A stretch of DNA of 35,967 nucleotides from Paracoccus sp. (in: a-proteobacteria) (GTDB lineage: Bacteria; Pseudomonadota; Alphaproteobacteria; Rhodobacterales; Rhodobacteraceae): assembly GCA_030538705.1 (NCBI GenBank), contig JAUNTL010000022.1:1-35967 (forward strand), read 5' to 3'. Positions 26,919-33,689 of this stretch are shown one piece after another. Below the pieces are notes generated by a model. The model ran no database searches. It was not told the origin of the DNA and worked only from the letters and a program-made list of their open reading frames with translations. The translations under genes were made by a program, and so were the position numbers. How positions within the stretch are numbered: the first letter of the stretch is position 1; each line of letters starts with the position of its first letter.

Positions 26919-27494
26919 TTAACCCGCGCCCACGGCCGCGCGCCAGTGGCGGCGGCAAAGTGCCACATAGGTCTCATTCCCGCCGACCTGCACCTGCGCA
27001 CCGTCGGTCACCGCCTGCCCGTCCGCGCCGCGCCGGATCACCATGGTCGCCTTGCGGCCGCAATGGCAGATCGTGCGGACCTCGCGCAGATCATCCGCCA
27101 GCGCCAGAAGCGCGGCCGAGCCGGGAAAAAGCTCGCCGCGGAAATCGACGCGCAGGCCATAGGCCATGACCGGGACGCCCAGATCGTCGGCCACGCGGGC
27201 CAGTTGCCAGACCTGATCACGCGACAGGAACTGTGCCTCGTCGACAAAGACACATGAAAGCGCGCGTGGCTCGGCGGCGATCAGGGCGAAAAGGTCGGTC
27301 CGGGGTCCGAAGGCCGTCGCGTCCTCGCTGATCCCGATGCGCGAGCCGATGCGCCCGGCGCCGGCACGCTCATCCAGCGCGGCGATCAGCAGCAGCGTCT
27401 CCATCCCGCGCTCGCGATAGTTATAGGATGCCTGTAAAAGCAGCGTGCTTTTGCCGGCATTCATGGTTGAGTAGTGGAAATAAAGCTTGGCCAT
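26919..27494 (-). CDS. tdk: Thymidine kinase (type II)
   Basis: A 191-residue salvage kinase that phosphorylates thymidine to dTMP. The P-loop is MNAGKST (11-17), the catalytic base is E86 in VFVDEAQFL, and the lasso loop GGNETYVALCRRHW is at 171-184. Probable zinc ligands are C143, C145, C180 and H183. The length is normal for the type II (E. coli-like) enzyme. It lies between the rhlE helicase and the dac operon on the same strand. A long perfect inverted repeat sits directly upstream (27555-27612). I see no obvious promoter of its own. Confidence 0.95.
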   Translation of the reverse strand: MAKLYFHYSTMNAGKSTLLLQASYNYRERGMETLLLIAALDERAGAGRIGSRIGISEDATAFGPRTDLFALIAAEPRALSCVFVDEAQFLSRDQVWQLARVADDLGVPVMAYGLRVDFRGELFPGSAALLALADDLREVRTICHCGRKATMVIRRGADGQAVTDGAQVQVGGNETYVALCRRHWRAAVGAG

Positions 27495-27554
27495 GGCGCC
27501 CGATACCCCGACCCGCCGGTCAAGGCAACGCAGCGGCGCCCGCCCCTGAGCGCA

Positions 27555-27612
27555 CCGGTCCGCACCGGCCCGCGCGCGCCTTGGCCAAGGGCGGCGGGCC
27601 GGTGCGGACCGG
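27555..27612. repeat. 19-bp perfect inverted repeat between rhlE and tdk
   Basis: CCGGTCCGCACCGGCCCGC (27555-27573) is exactly repeated in inverse at 27594-27612. The 20-base centre itself contains the perfect palindrome CCTTGGCCAAGG (27579-27590). As RNA this would form a very stable hairpin. It lies eight bases past the rhlE stop codon on the minus strand, with no U-tract on either side, so it may be a terminator without a tail, an mRNA-stabilising hairpin or a repeat element. Confidence 0.8.
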
Positions 27613-27619
27613 GCGTGGA

Positions 27620-29005
27620 TCAGTTCTGTGCCTGCCGGGATTTCGGCTGACGCGAGGGGCGCCGCGCGGGCCGCTTTTGCGGCGCGCTATGACCACCCGC
27701 CGTCGGTTTCGCGCCCTGCTGCGGGCCGCGCCCGCGGCCACGGTTGCGCGGCGCGGGGGTGGCTTCGGGCGGGGCTTCGCCGCCGATGACCGGAATGCGG
27801 GCCTTCATCGCCTTTTCGATGGCGCGCAGGTCCGCGATCTCGCTGGGCGCGCAGAATGCCACGGCGCGGCCGTCGCGGCCGGCGCGGGCGGTCCGCCCGA
27901 TGCGGTGGACATAGTTTTCCGGCACGTTGGGCAGGTCAAAGTTATAGACATGCGCGACCTCGGGGATATCGAGACCGCGTGCCGCCACATCGGTCGCAAC
28001 CAGCACATGCGTCTTGCCGGCGCGGAAGGCCGCCAATGCGCGCTCGCGTTGGCCCTGGCTTTTGTTGCCGTGGATGGCATCGACCGAAAAGCCCCATTTA
28101 TCCAGCAGTTTGGCCAGCTTTTCGCTGCCGTATTTGGTGCGGCCGAAAACGATCGCCAGCTCGCCGGGATGTTTCGACATATATTCCGCCAGCAAGGCGG
28201 CCTTGTCGCCCTGATTGACGAAATGGACACCCTGATCAATCTTGTCCGCAGGCCGGCCGGGGGGGTTGGCCTCGACCCGGACGGGATCGTTCAGATAGGT
28301 GCTGGCCAGTTCCTCCATCAGCTTGGGCATGGTGGCGGAAAACAGCAGCGTCTGGCGCCGTTCCGGCAGGCTGCGCGCGATCCGGCGCAGCGCATGGATA
28401 AAGCCGATGTCCAGCATCTGGTCGGCCTCATCCAGCACCAGATATTCGGTGCTGGACAGATCGACGGCACGCTGGTCCATCAGGTCGATCAGCCGGCCCG
28501 GCGTTGCGATCAGCACGTCAACGCCGCGCTCCAGCCGCTGGATCTGCACATTGATCGAGGCCCCGCCGACGACGCGGAAGGCGCGGACCGGGGTGCCCTC
28601 GGCATAGCTTTCGACCGAGGCGGCGATCTGGGTCGCCAGTTCGCGCGTCGGCGCAAGGATCAGCGCGCGGCAGGTCCGCGGGTCGGGTTTGCGGCCATGG
28701 GCCAGCAGCCGGGTCAGCATGGGCAGCGAGAACGCCGCCGTCTTGCCGGTGCCGGTCTGGGCAAGGCCCAGCAGATCGGCGCCGCCGACAATATGGGGGA
28801 TCGCGCGGCTTTGAATCGGCGTCGGCTCGATCAGGCCCAGCGGCGGCAGGTTGGCATTGATGCGCGCATCAATGCCCATATCGGCAAAGGGGCCGGTTTC
28901 CAGCGGTTCGCGCGCGGGCGCACGGCGTGCGGCGACATGGCCGGCACGCGGTGTCTGTTCAGGGCGCGGACGCGGTTTCTGCCCCCGGCGGGGGTGGCGG
29001 TTCAT
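27620..29005 (-). CDS. rhlE: DEAD-box ATP-dependent RNA helicase (RhlE-like)
   Basis: A 461-residue helicase that unwinds RNA in ribosome assembly or mRNA decay. A basic N-terminal tail of about 40 residues is followed by all core motifs: Q-motif (GLIEPTPIQ), I (AQTGTGKT), Ia (PTRELA), Ib (TPGRL), II (DEAD), III (SAT), IV (IVFGRTK), V (ATDVAARGLDI) and VI (HRIGRTARAGRDG). A C-terminal tail rich in Arg, Pro, Lys and Gln (about 55 residues) probably binds RNA. Either the ATG at 29005 or a GTG at 29017 could be the start; neither has a strong ribosome site. A promoter candidate at 29204-29232 would give a leader of almost 200 bases, which resembles cold-regulated helicase genes. Confidence 0.93.
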   Translation of the reverse strand: MNRHPRRGQKPRPRPEQTPRAGHVAARRAPAREPLETGPFADMGIDARINANLPPLGLIEPTPIQSRAIPHIVGGADLLGLAQTGTGKTAAFSLPMLTRLLAHGRKPDPRTCRALILAPTRELATQIAASVESYAEGTPVRAFRVVGGASINVQIQRLERGVDVLIATPGRLIDLMDQRAVDLSSTEYLVLDEADQMLDIGFIHALRRIARSLPERRQTLLFSATMPKLMEELASTYLNDPVRVEANPPGRPADKIDQGVHFVNQGDKAALLAEYMSKHPGELAIVFGRTKYGSEKLAKLLDKWGFSVDAIHGNKSQGQRERALAAFRAGKTHVLVATDVAARGLDIPEVAHVYNFDLPNVPENYVHRIGRTARAGRDGRAVAFCAPSEIADLRAIEKAMKARIPVIGGEAPPEATPAPRNRGRGRGPQQGAKPTAGGHSAPQKRPARRPSRQPKSRQAQN

Positions 29006-29203
29006 CTGAGTATTCACAGTTCATTCCAATCACATGCCGCGCATCCCCCGAACGGGCGCGGCGAAACGCGGCAGAGCGCCGCGCAGGCAAGGGAGGGGCC
29101 GTATATCGAGGGCGGCCCTGGTGCCCCTGCGTGACGGTGGGAACCGGACAAGACCGGGGGCGGATGGCTGCTCACGCGGCAGCACGCCTGTCGGTCAGAG
29201 GCT

Positions 29204-29232
29204 CAGATGGGCGAGGCGCGCGACAAAGTCAA
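29204..29232 (-). promoter_or_regulatory. Promoter candidate of rhlE
   Basis: On the minus strand TTGACT (29232-29227), a 17-base spacer and CATCTG (29209-29204). The -35 is excellent and the -10 moderate. The leader to the helicase start would be about 180-190 bases. Confidence 0.4.
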
Positions 29233-29312
29233 GTGCCGCGCGTGGGTGGGGCCGCAGGTATCTGGCATGGTGCGCCGTTTTGCGATCAGGCGGTGATTCT
29301 TGCGGATATTCC

Positions 29313-29341
29313 GGGCGCCCCTGTGATCAGGGCGCCCTTTT
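29313..29341 (+). terminator. Orphan rho-independent terminator
   Basis: GGGCGCCC (29313-29320), a nine-base loop and GGGCGCCC (29330-29337), self-complementary arms, are followed by TTTT (29338-29341). It points along the plus strand, but there is no plus-strand gene upstream; the nearest is tRNA and coding sequence on the minus strand. It may end a small RNA or stop antisense transcripts. Confidence 0.7.
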
Positions 29342-29655
29342 GCGCAAGAGCGGGCAGTTGGATCGGCATCTGTGGCCGAGGTCCGGGTTCCTTGAGGGCC
29401 ATTTTAATTTATTGAAAAATAACAAGATAATTCTACGTCTGGCGCCCGCATACAGGGCCGACGAAGATGTGGCCCTGCGGTCAGTATTGCTTAAGGCTGA
29501 AAATTAGACTAGCCGTGGAACCGATTGCCTGCGCTTTTGCGTGATTGGCGGTCCCCTGTGTTTGCGCAGGGCAGGCGGTCTTTGCGCTCTTGCGCAGCGG
29601 ATGCCGGATATATTGCAACGATGTGGCTGCGGCCCGTCTGACAGGAGCAAGATAC

Positions 29656-30990
29656 GTGGCTAATGAAACGTTTACCCATTTGCGGACGAACCCCGGTGTG
29701 GTCCAGAACGGCAGCAGCGGTTTCACCTTTCGCACCACCACAGCAGGGGGCGGCGCGGGCACGCAGCAGGTCAAGGTCACGACCGGCGATTACGATATGA
29801 GGCAGGCCAATGACGCCGGCGTGGGGCGGCCATACGGAAATATCGCCGGGTCCTTTGGTGACAGACTCAATCTGGCATCGGCCGGCGGCGGAACACAGGG
29901 CAAAGGCGGTGTGGCCAAGGTTACCTATGATTTCCAGAACCTTGCAGGTCAGCCAGACCCGGTGACGGGCGTCAGCTTCACGATTGCTAACATTGCCAGC
30001 GGCAGCGCACACGATTCGCCGAACCGGCCGGTCATCCGGATCGTCGCCTATGACCCGGATGGCAACATAATACCCGATAACAAGATCGAGTCGTCTCTGG
30101 GTTCGAACGTTCAGCGCAGCGATAACGGTACGAACTATCTCCAGAGCAACGGCTACAAGACCTATGATGGAAAATACGACACACGCGACGGGGTGTCGTT
30201 CTCATCCAAGGGTGGGTATGGGTATACCAATACCGACCCGAGGGGGACGGCCACGATCACGGTCAAGGGTAACGTGGCACGTATCGAGATATTTTATTCG
30301 CAAGAGGCAGCCCCCGGTTACGCCGGTTCTGTTGGTCAGCAGTCGGTCTTTATCGGCCCGATGACCTTTAACCCGAATGACGTCTGCTTTGCCCGCGGCA
30401 CGCTGATCATGACCGACCGGGGCGAGGTTGCTGTCGAGGATCTGCGCGTGGGCGATCTGGTCGCGACCCGCGACAACGGGATGCAGCCGATCCGCTGGAT
30501 CGGTGGTTCGGCCATTCGTTTTCTTGACAGCGCCTCGCATCTCGCCCCGATCCGCATTGCGGCCGGCGCGCTTGGCAATGGCATACCGACCGCCGATCTG
30601 CTGGTCAGCCCGCAGCACCGGGTTCTTGTCCGCTCGAATATCGCGCAAAAGATGTTCAGCGCGCCCGAAGTGCTGGTCGCCGCGAAACAGCTTTGCCAGA
30701 TCGACGGGATCGACATCGCCACCGATCTGACCGAGGTCGAGTATTTCCATATCCTGTTCGATCAGCACGAGATCGTGCTGGCGAATGGCGCGGAGACCGA
30801 ATCGCTCTTTACCGGTCCGATGGCGCTGGCGGGTGTCGGCGCTGCGGCACGCGAGGAAATTCTTGAGATTTTCCCCGAACTGCGTGATCGCGACTATACG
30901 CCTGAACCGGCCCGCATGCTGGCCTCGGGCCGTATGGGCCGCAAGCTGGCGGTGCGTCACAGTCAGAACCGCAAGCCGCTGGTCATGTAA
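29656..30990 (+). CDS. Hint-domain protein (Hint_2 family) with unknown N-terminal domain
   Basis: A 444-residue two-part protein. Residues 1 to about 240 form a Gly/Thr/Asn-rich, beta-type domain that I do not recognise, with no signal peptide. Residues about 242-385 are a Hint domain of the Hint_2 kind common in Rhodobacteraceae: it opens with C244 (DVCFARGTLI) and continues EDLRVGDLVATRDNGMQPIRWIGG, SPQHRVLV and EYFHILFDQHEIVLANGAETESL. A basic C-terminal tail follows. The start is a GTG at 29656, with AGGAG eight bases upstream; the longer reading from 29545 contains unlikely residues. Related proteins are often thought to be exported by type I systems, but none is encoded here. The first half uses rarer codons (for example ATA) and is less GC-rich than the second. 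A strong terminator follows. Confidence 0.85.
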   Translation: MANETFTHLRTNPGVVQNGSSGFTFRTTTAGGGAGTQQVKVTTGDYDMRQANDAGVGRPYGNIAGSFGDRLNLASAGGGTQGKGGVAKVTYDFQNLAGQPDPVTGVSFTIANIASGSAHDSPNRPVIRIVAYDPDGNIIPDNKIESSLGSNVQRSDNGTNYLQSNGYKTYDGKYDTRDGVSFSSKGGYGYTNTDPRGTATITVKGNVARIEIFYSQEAAPGYAGSVGQQSVFIGPMTFNPNDVCFARGTLIMTDRGEVAVEDLRVGDLVATRDNGMQPIRWIGGSAIRFLDSASHLAPIRIAAGALGNGIPTADLLVSPQHRVLVRSNIAQKMFSAPEVLVAAKQLCQIDGIDIATDLTEVEYFHILFDQHEIVLANGAETESLFTGPMALAGVGAAAREEILEIFPELRDRDYTPEPARMLASGRMGRKLAVRHSQNRKPLVM

Positions 30991-31004
30991 TCAGCAATCC
31001 TTGG

Positions 31005-31038
31005 CACCCCCGCCCGGCCTGCCCGGCGGGGGTGTTTT
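31005..31038 (+). terminator. Terminator of the Hint gene
   Basis: A 10-bp perfect stem (CACCCCCGCC at 31005-31014 and GGCGGGGGTG at 31025-31034) is followed by TTTT (31035-31038). It begins 14 bases past the stop codon of the Hint gene and lies between it and the convergent dtd gene. Confidence 0.9.
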
Positions 31039-31047
31039 CATGCCCCG

Positions 31048-31536
31048 TCAGGCCGCGCCGTTTTCCGCAATGCCCCGATGGCCGGGCCTGCCGCCCGTAT
31101 CGTCGTCAAGCCAGATCGTGACCGGGCCGTCATTGGTCAGGCTGACCTGCATTGCCGCACGAAAGCGGCCGGTTTCGACATGCAGGCCAAATCCGCGCAG
31201 CGCCTCGGCCAGGCGCAGATACAGCGTCTCGGCCAGATCGGGCGGGGCGGCGGCGGAAAATCCGGGGCGGTTGCCCGACCGGGTATCGGCGGCAAGGGTG
31301 AACTGGCTGACGACCAGACATCCGCCGCCAACGTCAATGACCGAACGGTTCATCTTGCCGGCCTCGTCATGAAAGATGCGTAGCCGCGCGATCCTGGCGG
31401 CCATCTTGTCGGCCGAGGCTTCGCTATCGCCCTGCATGGCACAGATAAGGATCACAAGGCCGGGACCGGTCCGGCCGACGCATTCGCCATCAACGGTCAC
31501 GGCGGCGGCGCTGACTCTCTGGATCAATGCGCGCAT
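31048..31536 (-). CDS. dtd: D-aminoacyl-tRNA deacylase
   Basis: A 162-residue enzyme that removes D-amino acids (and glycine from tRNA-Ala) from mischarged tRNA. The active-site motifs SQFTL (77-81) and NDGPVT (135-140, the Gly-Pro of the cross-subunit motif) are present. The N-terminal [18 protein letters not shown] is characteristic. About 15 residues beyond the usual end ([15 protein letters not shown]) form a short extra tail. It is the last of four minus-strand genes (metallopeptidase, pfkB, unknown, dtd), 64 bases after the unknown gene. The assignment is firm. Confidence 0.95.
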   Translation of the reverse strand: MRALIQRVSAAAVTVDGECVGRTGPGLVILICAMQGDSEASADKMAARIARLRIFHDEAGKMNRSVIDVGGGCLVVSQFTLAADTRSGNRPGFSAAAPPDLAETLYLRLAEALRGFGLHVETGRFRAAMQVSLTNDGPVTIWLDDDTGGRPGHRGIAENGAA

Positions 31537-31600
31537 CGGATATGCCTGTCATGAACGGCAGGGGTGGCAGTTCCGGCCGCGATTATGGGGCGCGCGCGGA

Positions 31601-32242
31601 TCATGGCGCGGCACCGGGATGGGGCGCCTTTGGCTCTGCCGCCAGCACATACCAGCCGGTCGCCGGATTGCCCCGGCGCTGCCAGCCGGGCGCAAAGACC
31701 GCCGGTTCGAAATGCCGGCGATACCAGTCTTCAACCTCGGGCGAGGGGGCAAGATCGCCGTCCAGCTGCCCGCTTTTCGCCTCGACCGAGGTCAGCCGGG
31801 CCGGGGTGTCGATGCGAAACCGCCAGCCAGATATGGTCTCTCCCTCGGCGCGGAGGCGGTAATCCGCGCCGCCGAGGCTTGTCAGTTCCATCGTGGCGCG
31901 CAGGAATGGATCGTGCATGTATTGATAGATCGCGCCCGGTGCCTGATCCTGAGACGCGTCATCGCCGGGATCATAGCTCATGCGCCAGCCGTCCAGTAAC
32001 CCGGCGTCACCGGACCTCAGCGCGGTCAGCGGAATGGACAGGTAATCCGTATAAAGCTGAGGCGCGATCAGATGGGTCTCTCCATCCTCGCCCGGTGCCG
32101 TTACGTCGCGCGCAACCGCGTCAATGGCAATATTGAGGTCGATCCGGTCCTCATAGGGGGGCACATGGGCAAACAGCGTGATCCGGGCACGCGCGATGTC
32201 CAGCGTCACCGGTGGCAGATCGTCGAAATGAAATTCGAACAT
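31601..32242 (-). CDS. Uncharacterised protein (213 aa)
   Basis: A 213-residue acidic protein that I do not recognise. It starts MFEFHFDDLPPVTLDIARARITLFAH with a good GGGGGCGAGG sequence directly before the ATG, and lies 12 bases after pfkB, so it is probably co-transcribed. The sequence is rich in Asp, Pro and aromatics, with no signal peptide, membrane helix or obvious catalytic motif. The pattern of alternating short hydrophobic stretches (LYTDYLSIPLTAL, ATMELTSLGGADYRLRAEG) suggests a beta-rich fold. The ending WYRRHFEPAVFAPGWQRRGNPATGWYVLAA is rich in Trp. Codon use looks like its neighbours. No function is proposed. Confidence 0.75.
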   Translation of the reverse strand: MFEFHFDDLPPVTLDIARARITLFAHVPPYEDRIDLNIAIDAVARDVTAPGEDGETHLIAPQLYTDYLSIPLTALRSGDAGLLDGWRMSYDPGDDASQDQAPGAIYQYMHDPFLRATMELTSLGGADYRLRAEGETISGWRFRIDTPARLTSVEAKSGQLDGDLAPSPEVEDWYRRHFEPAVFAPGWQRRGNPATGWYVLAAEPKAPHPGAAP

Positions 32243-32254
32243 CCTCGCCCCCGG

Positions 32255-33205
32255 TTACAGCCGCGTGACGACGCGTTCGGCATAAAGGCGTTCGACATCC
32301 CCGCGCCGGCACAGCTCGGTCGCCGGTGTCATGCAGGCGGCCGAGGCCATGGCCGCACCAAGGCCAAGCGCATCGGGCATGTCCAGCCCCCGCGCCATGC
32401 CAAGGGTAAAGCCGGCGACAAAGCTGTCACCGGCGCCGACCTTGCTGATGACCTCGACCGGGGCGGCCTCGGCATGCCAGCAGCCGTCCGGCGAGGCGAT
32501 GATATTGCCATCCGCGCCGCGTGCGACAATGGCGGCACGCGCCGCCCCGGCTTTGAGCAGCGAGGCGGCAAAGGCTGCGGTGTCGGCGCGTCCGGGCAGG
32601 GGGCGGCCGGCAAGATCCTCGGCCTCGGTATCATCCATGCGCAGCAGCGCGACCTGATGCCCGCCACCCGCCACCGCATGCAGGGCGGCGCCAGAGGTGT
32701 CGACGATCAGACCCGCGCCTTCGCGTGCGACGCGGGCGGCCAGCATGGCGGCGAATTCTGGCGGCACGCCGGGCGGGTTCGACCCCGACAGAACGACCAG
32801 CCCGCCGGCGCGCGCGGCATCGGCGATCATGCTCAGCGCCTCTTCGACATTATGGGGGCGCCATTGCGGCCCCGGCATGACAAAGCGGTATTGCTGCCCC
32901 GATGCGCGGTCGGTGACGGCCAGCGACTGGCGCGTCTCGCCGGGCGCCGACATCCGCAAAAGCCGAAGCTCGGCCTTGCCCAGCATGTCGGACATCCGCA
33001 TCCCGGTCGTCCCGCCAAGCGCGACAAGCGCGGTCGAATCACCGCCCATGATGTCGATGGCACGGCTGACATTGATGCCGCCGCCGCCCGGATCGACCTG
33101 CGGCGCGTCGCAGCGCAGCTTGATTTCGGCCGCGACCTCATCGACGCCGGTCGAGATATCCAGCGCCGGATTCAGGGTCACCGTCAGGATCGGCGTCTGT
33201 TTCAT
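32255..33205 (-). CDS. pfkB: PfkB-family hexose-phosphate kinase (6-phosphofructokinase II-like)
   Basis: A 316-residue ribokinase-fold sugar kinase, closest in motif pattern to E. coli Pfk-2: KLRCDAPQVDPGGGGINVSRAI (29-50), TRQSLAV, QYRFVMPGP, LSGSNPPGV and the catalytic GAGDS (257-261, base D260). It should phosphorylate fructose 6-phosphate, although 1-phosphofructokinase and tagatose 6-phosphate kinase are close relatives. The NxxE motif of the family (KPNxxE in Pfk-2) reads R-M-D191-D-T-E194, an Asn-to-Asp change. The ATG at 33205 overlaps the metallopeptidase stop by four bases (ATGA); a GTG three codons upstream is less likely. Paracoccus usually relies on the Entner-Doudoroff route, so the role may be special. 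Confidence 0.85.
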   Translation of the reverse strand: MKQTPILTVTLNPALDISTGVDEVAAEIKLRCDAPQVDPGGGGINVSRAIDIMGGDSTALVALGGTTGMRMSDMLGKAELRLLRMSAPGETRQSLAVTDRASGQQYRFVMPGPQWRPHNVEEALSMIADAARAGGLVVLSGSNPPGVPPEFAAMLAARVAREGAGLIVDTSGAALHAVAGGGHQVALLRMDDTEAEDLAGRPLPGRADTAAFAASLLKAGAARAAIVARGADGNIIASPDGCWHAEAAPVEVISKVGAGDSFVAGFTLGMARGLDMPDALGLGAAMASAACMTPATELCRRGDVERLYAERVVTRL

Positions 33206-33609
33206 TCCCACCACCGGTCGATCTTTGCGATATCGTCATCCGACCAGCCGAAATGATGGGCCAGTTCGTGGACTGTGACATGGGCCACAAGATCGGGCAG
33301 GGTGACATCGCCGCGCTCGGCCCATTCGTCAAGGATGGCGCGGCGGAACAGCCAGATCGTATCAGGGAACTGCTGCGGCACCGAGGCCGATTTCTCGGTC
33401 ATCGGGATCCCGTCGTAAAGCCCGGTCAGATCCAGCGGGTCGTCGATCTCCAGCTCATCAAGCATGTCGTCGCCGGCGAAATCCTCGACCCGCAGCATGA
33501 CCTCGCGCGCATGGGGCGCGAAGGCATCGGGTAATGTGGCGATGACGTGGCGGGCGATCGCCTCGATCTCGTCGCTGGTGGGGGCATTGCGGTCGGTCCA
33601 GTCGGTCAT
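33202..33609 (-). CDS. Metallopeptidase family protein (zincin-like, HExxH)
   Basis: A 135-residue small protein of the 'metallopeptidase family' (zincin_1/DUF1025) group. The HExxH motif is H114-E-L-A-H118, directly followed by H-F-G-W-SDDDI, which is the family signature. The upstream part LYDGIPMTEKSA ... PDTIWLFRRAILDEWAERG is also conserved in the family. No third zinc ligand can be named confidently; an Asp in SDDDI is the likely one. Substrates are not known. It overlaps pfkB by four bases, is first in this four-gene group, and is divergent from gltX with an 80-base spacer. Confidence 0.9.
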   Translation of the reverse strand: MTDWTDRNAPTSDEIEAIARHVIATLPDAFAPHAREVMLRVEDFAGDDMLDELEIDDPLDLTGLYDGIPMTEKSASVPQQFPDTIWLFRRAILDEWAERGDVTLPDLVAHVTVHELAHHFGWSDDDIAKIDRWWE

Positions 33610-33623
33610 CGTGCTTCTCCGGC

Positions 33624-33644
33624 TTTGTCCCTGATATGGACAAA
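33624..33644. promoter_or_regulatory. Inverted repeat in the gltX / metallopeptidase divergent spacer
   Basis: TTTGTCC (33624-33630) and GGACAAA (33638-33644) are separated by seven bases (CTGATAT). It lies in the 80-base divergent control region and may be an operator. No strong promoter pair is seen; the best minus-strand candidate is TTTCAC-N17-CATATC, which overlaps the repeat. Confidence 0.35.
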
Positions 33645-33689
33645 ATCGACCCCATGTGAAAGAGCAAGCGGGTTCAGAGGATAACAGCC

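Larger units (their letters stand above)
29018..29655. other. Long intergenic region between rhlE and the Hint gene
   Basis: This 638-base stretch has no credible gene on either strand. It holds the rhlE leader and promoter (minus strand, to about 29232), an isolated plus-strand terminator (29313-29341), an AT-rich patch (about 29402-29435) that is striking in this genome, and then the leader of the Hint gene. A candidate promoter for the Hint gene is TTGCTT-N17-TAGCCG (29488-29516), and another is TTGAAA-N16-TACGTC (29412-29439); both are weak. Just before the gene there is an imperfect direct repeat built from GGCGGTC and TTGCGCAG (about 29545-29600). Confidence 0.5.

Noticed and set aside
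28927-29507. Plus-strand open frames of 157 and 162 codons in the rhlE-Hint spacer.
   Set aside because: They overlap the rhlE start, have no ribosome site, run through the terminator at 29313, and encode Arg/Gly-rich low-complexity sequence.
29545-29600. Imperfect direct repeat (GGCGGTC ... TTGCGCAG, twice) upstream of the Hint gene, as a possible attachment site.
   Set aside because: The copies are short, imperfect, adjacent to each other, and there is no integrase or tRNA nearby.
29545-29655. A longer N-terminus for the Hint protein.
   Set aside because: The extra residues include clustered Cys and Arg with no signal-peptide shape. The GTG at 29656 has AGGAG at the right distance, which sets the start.
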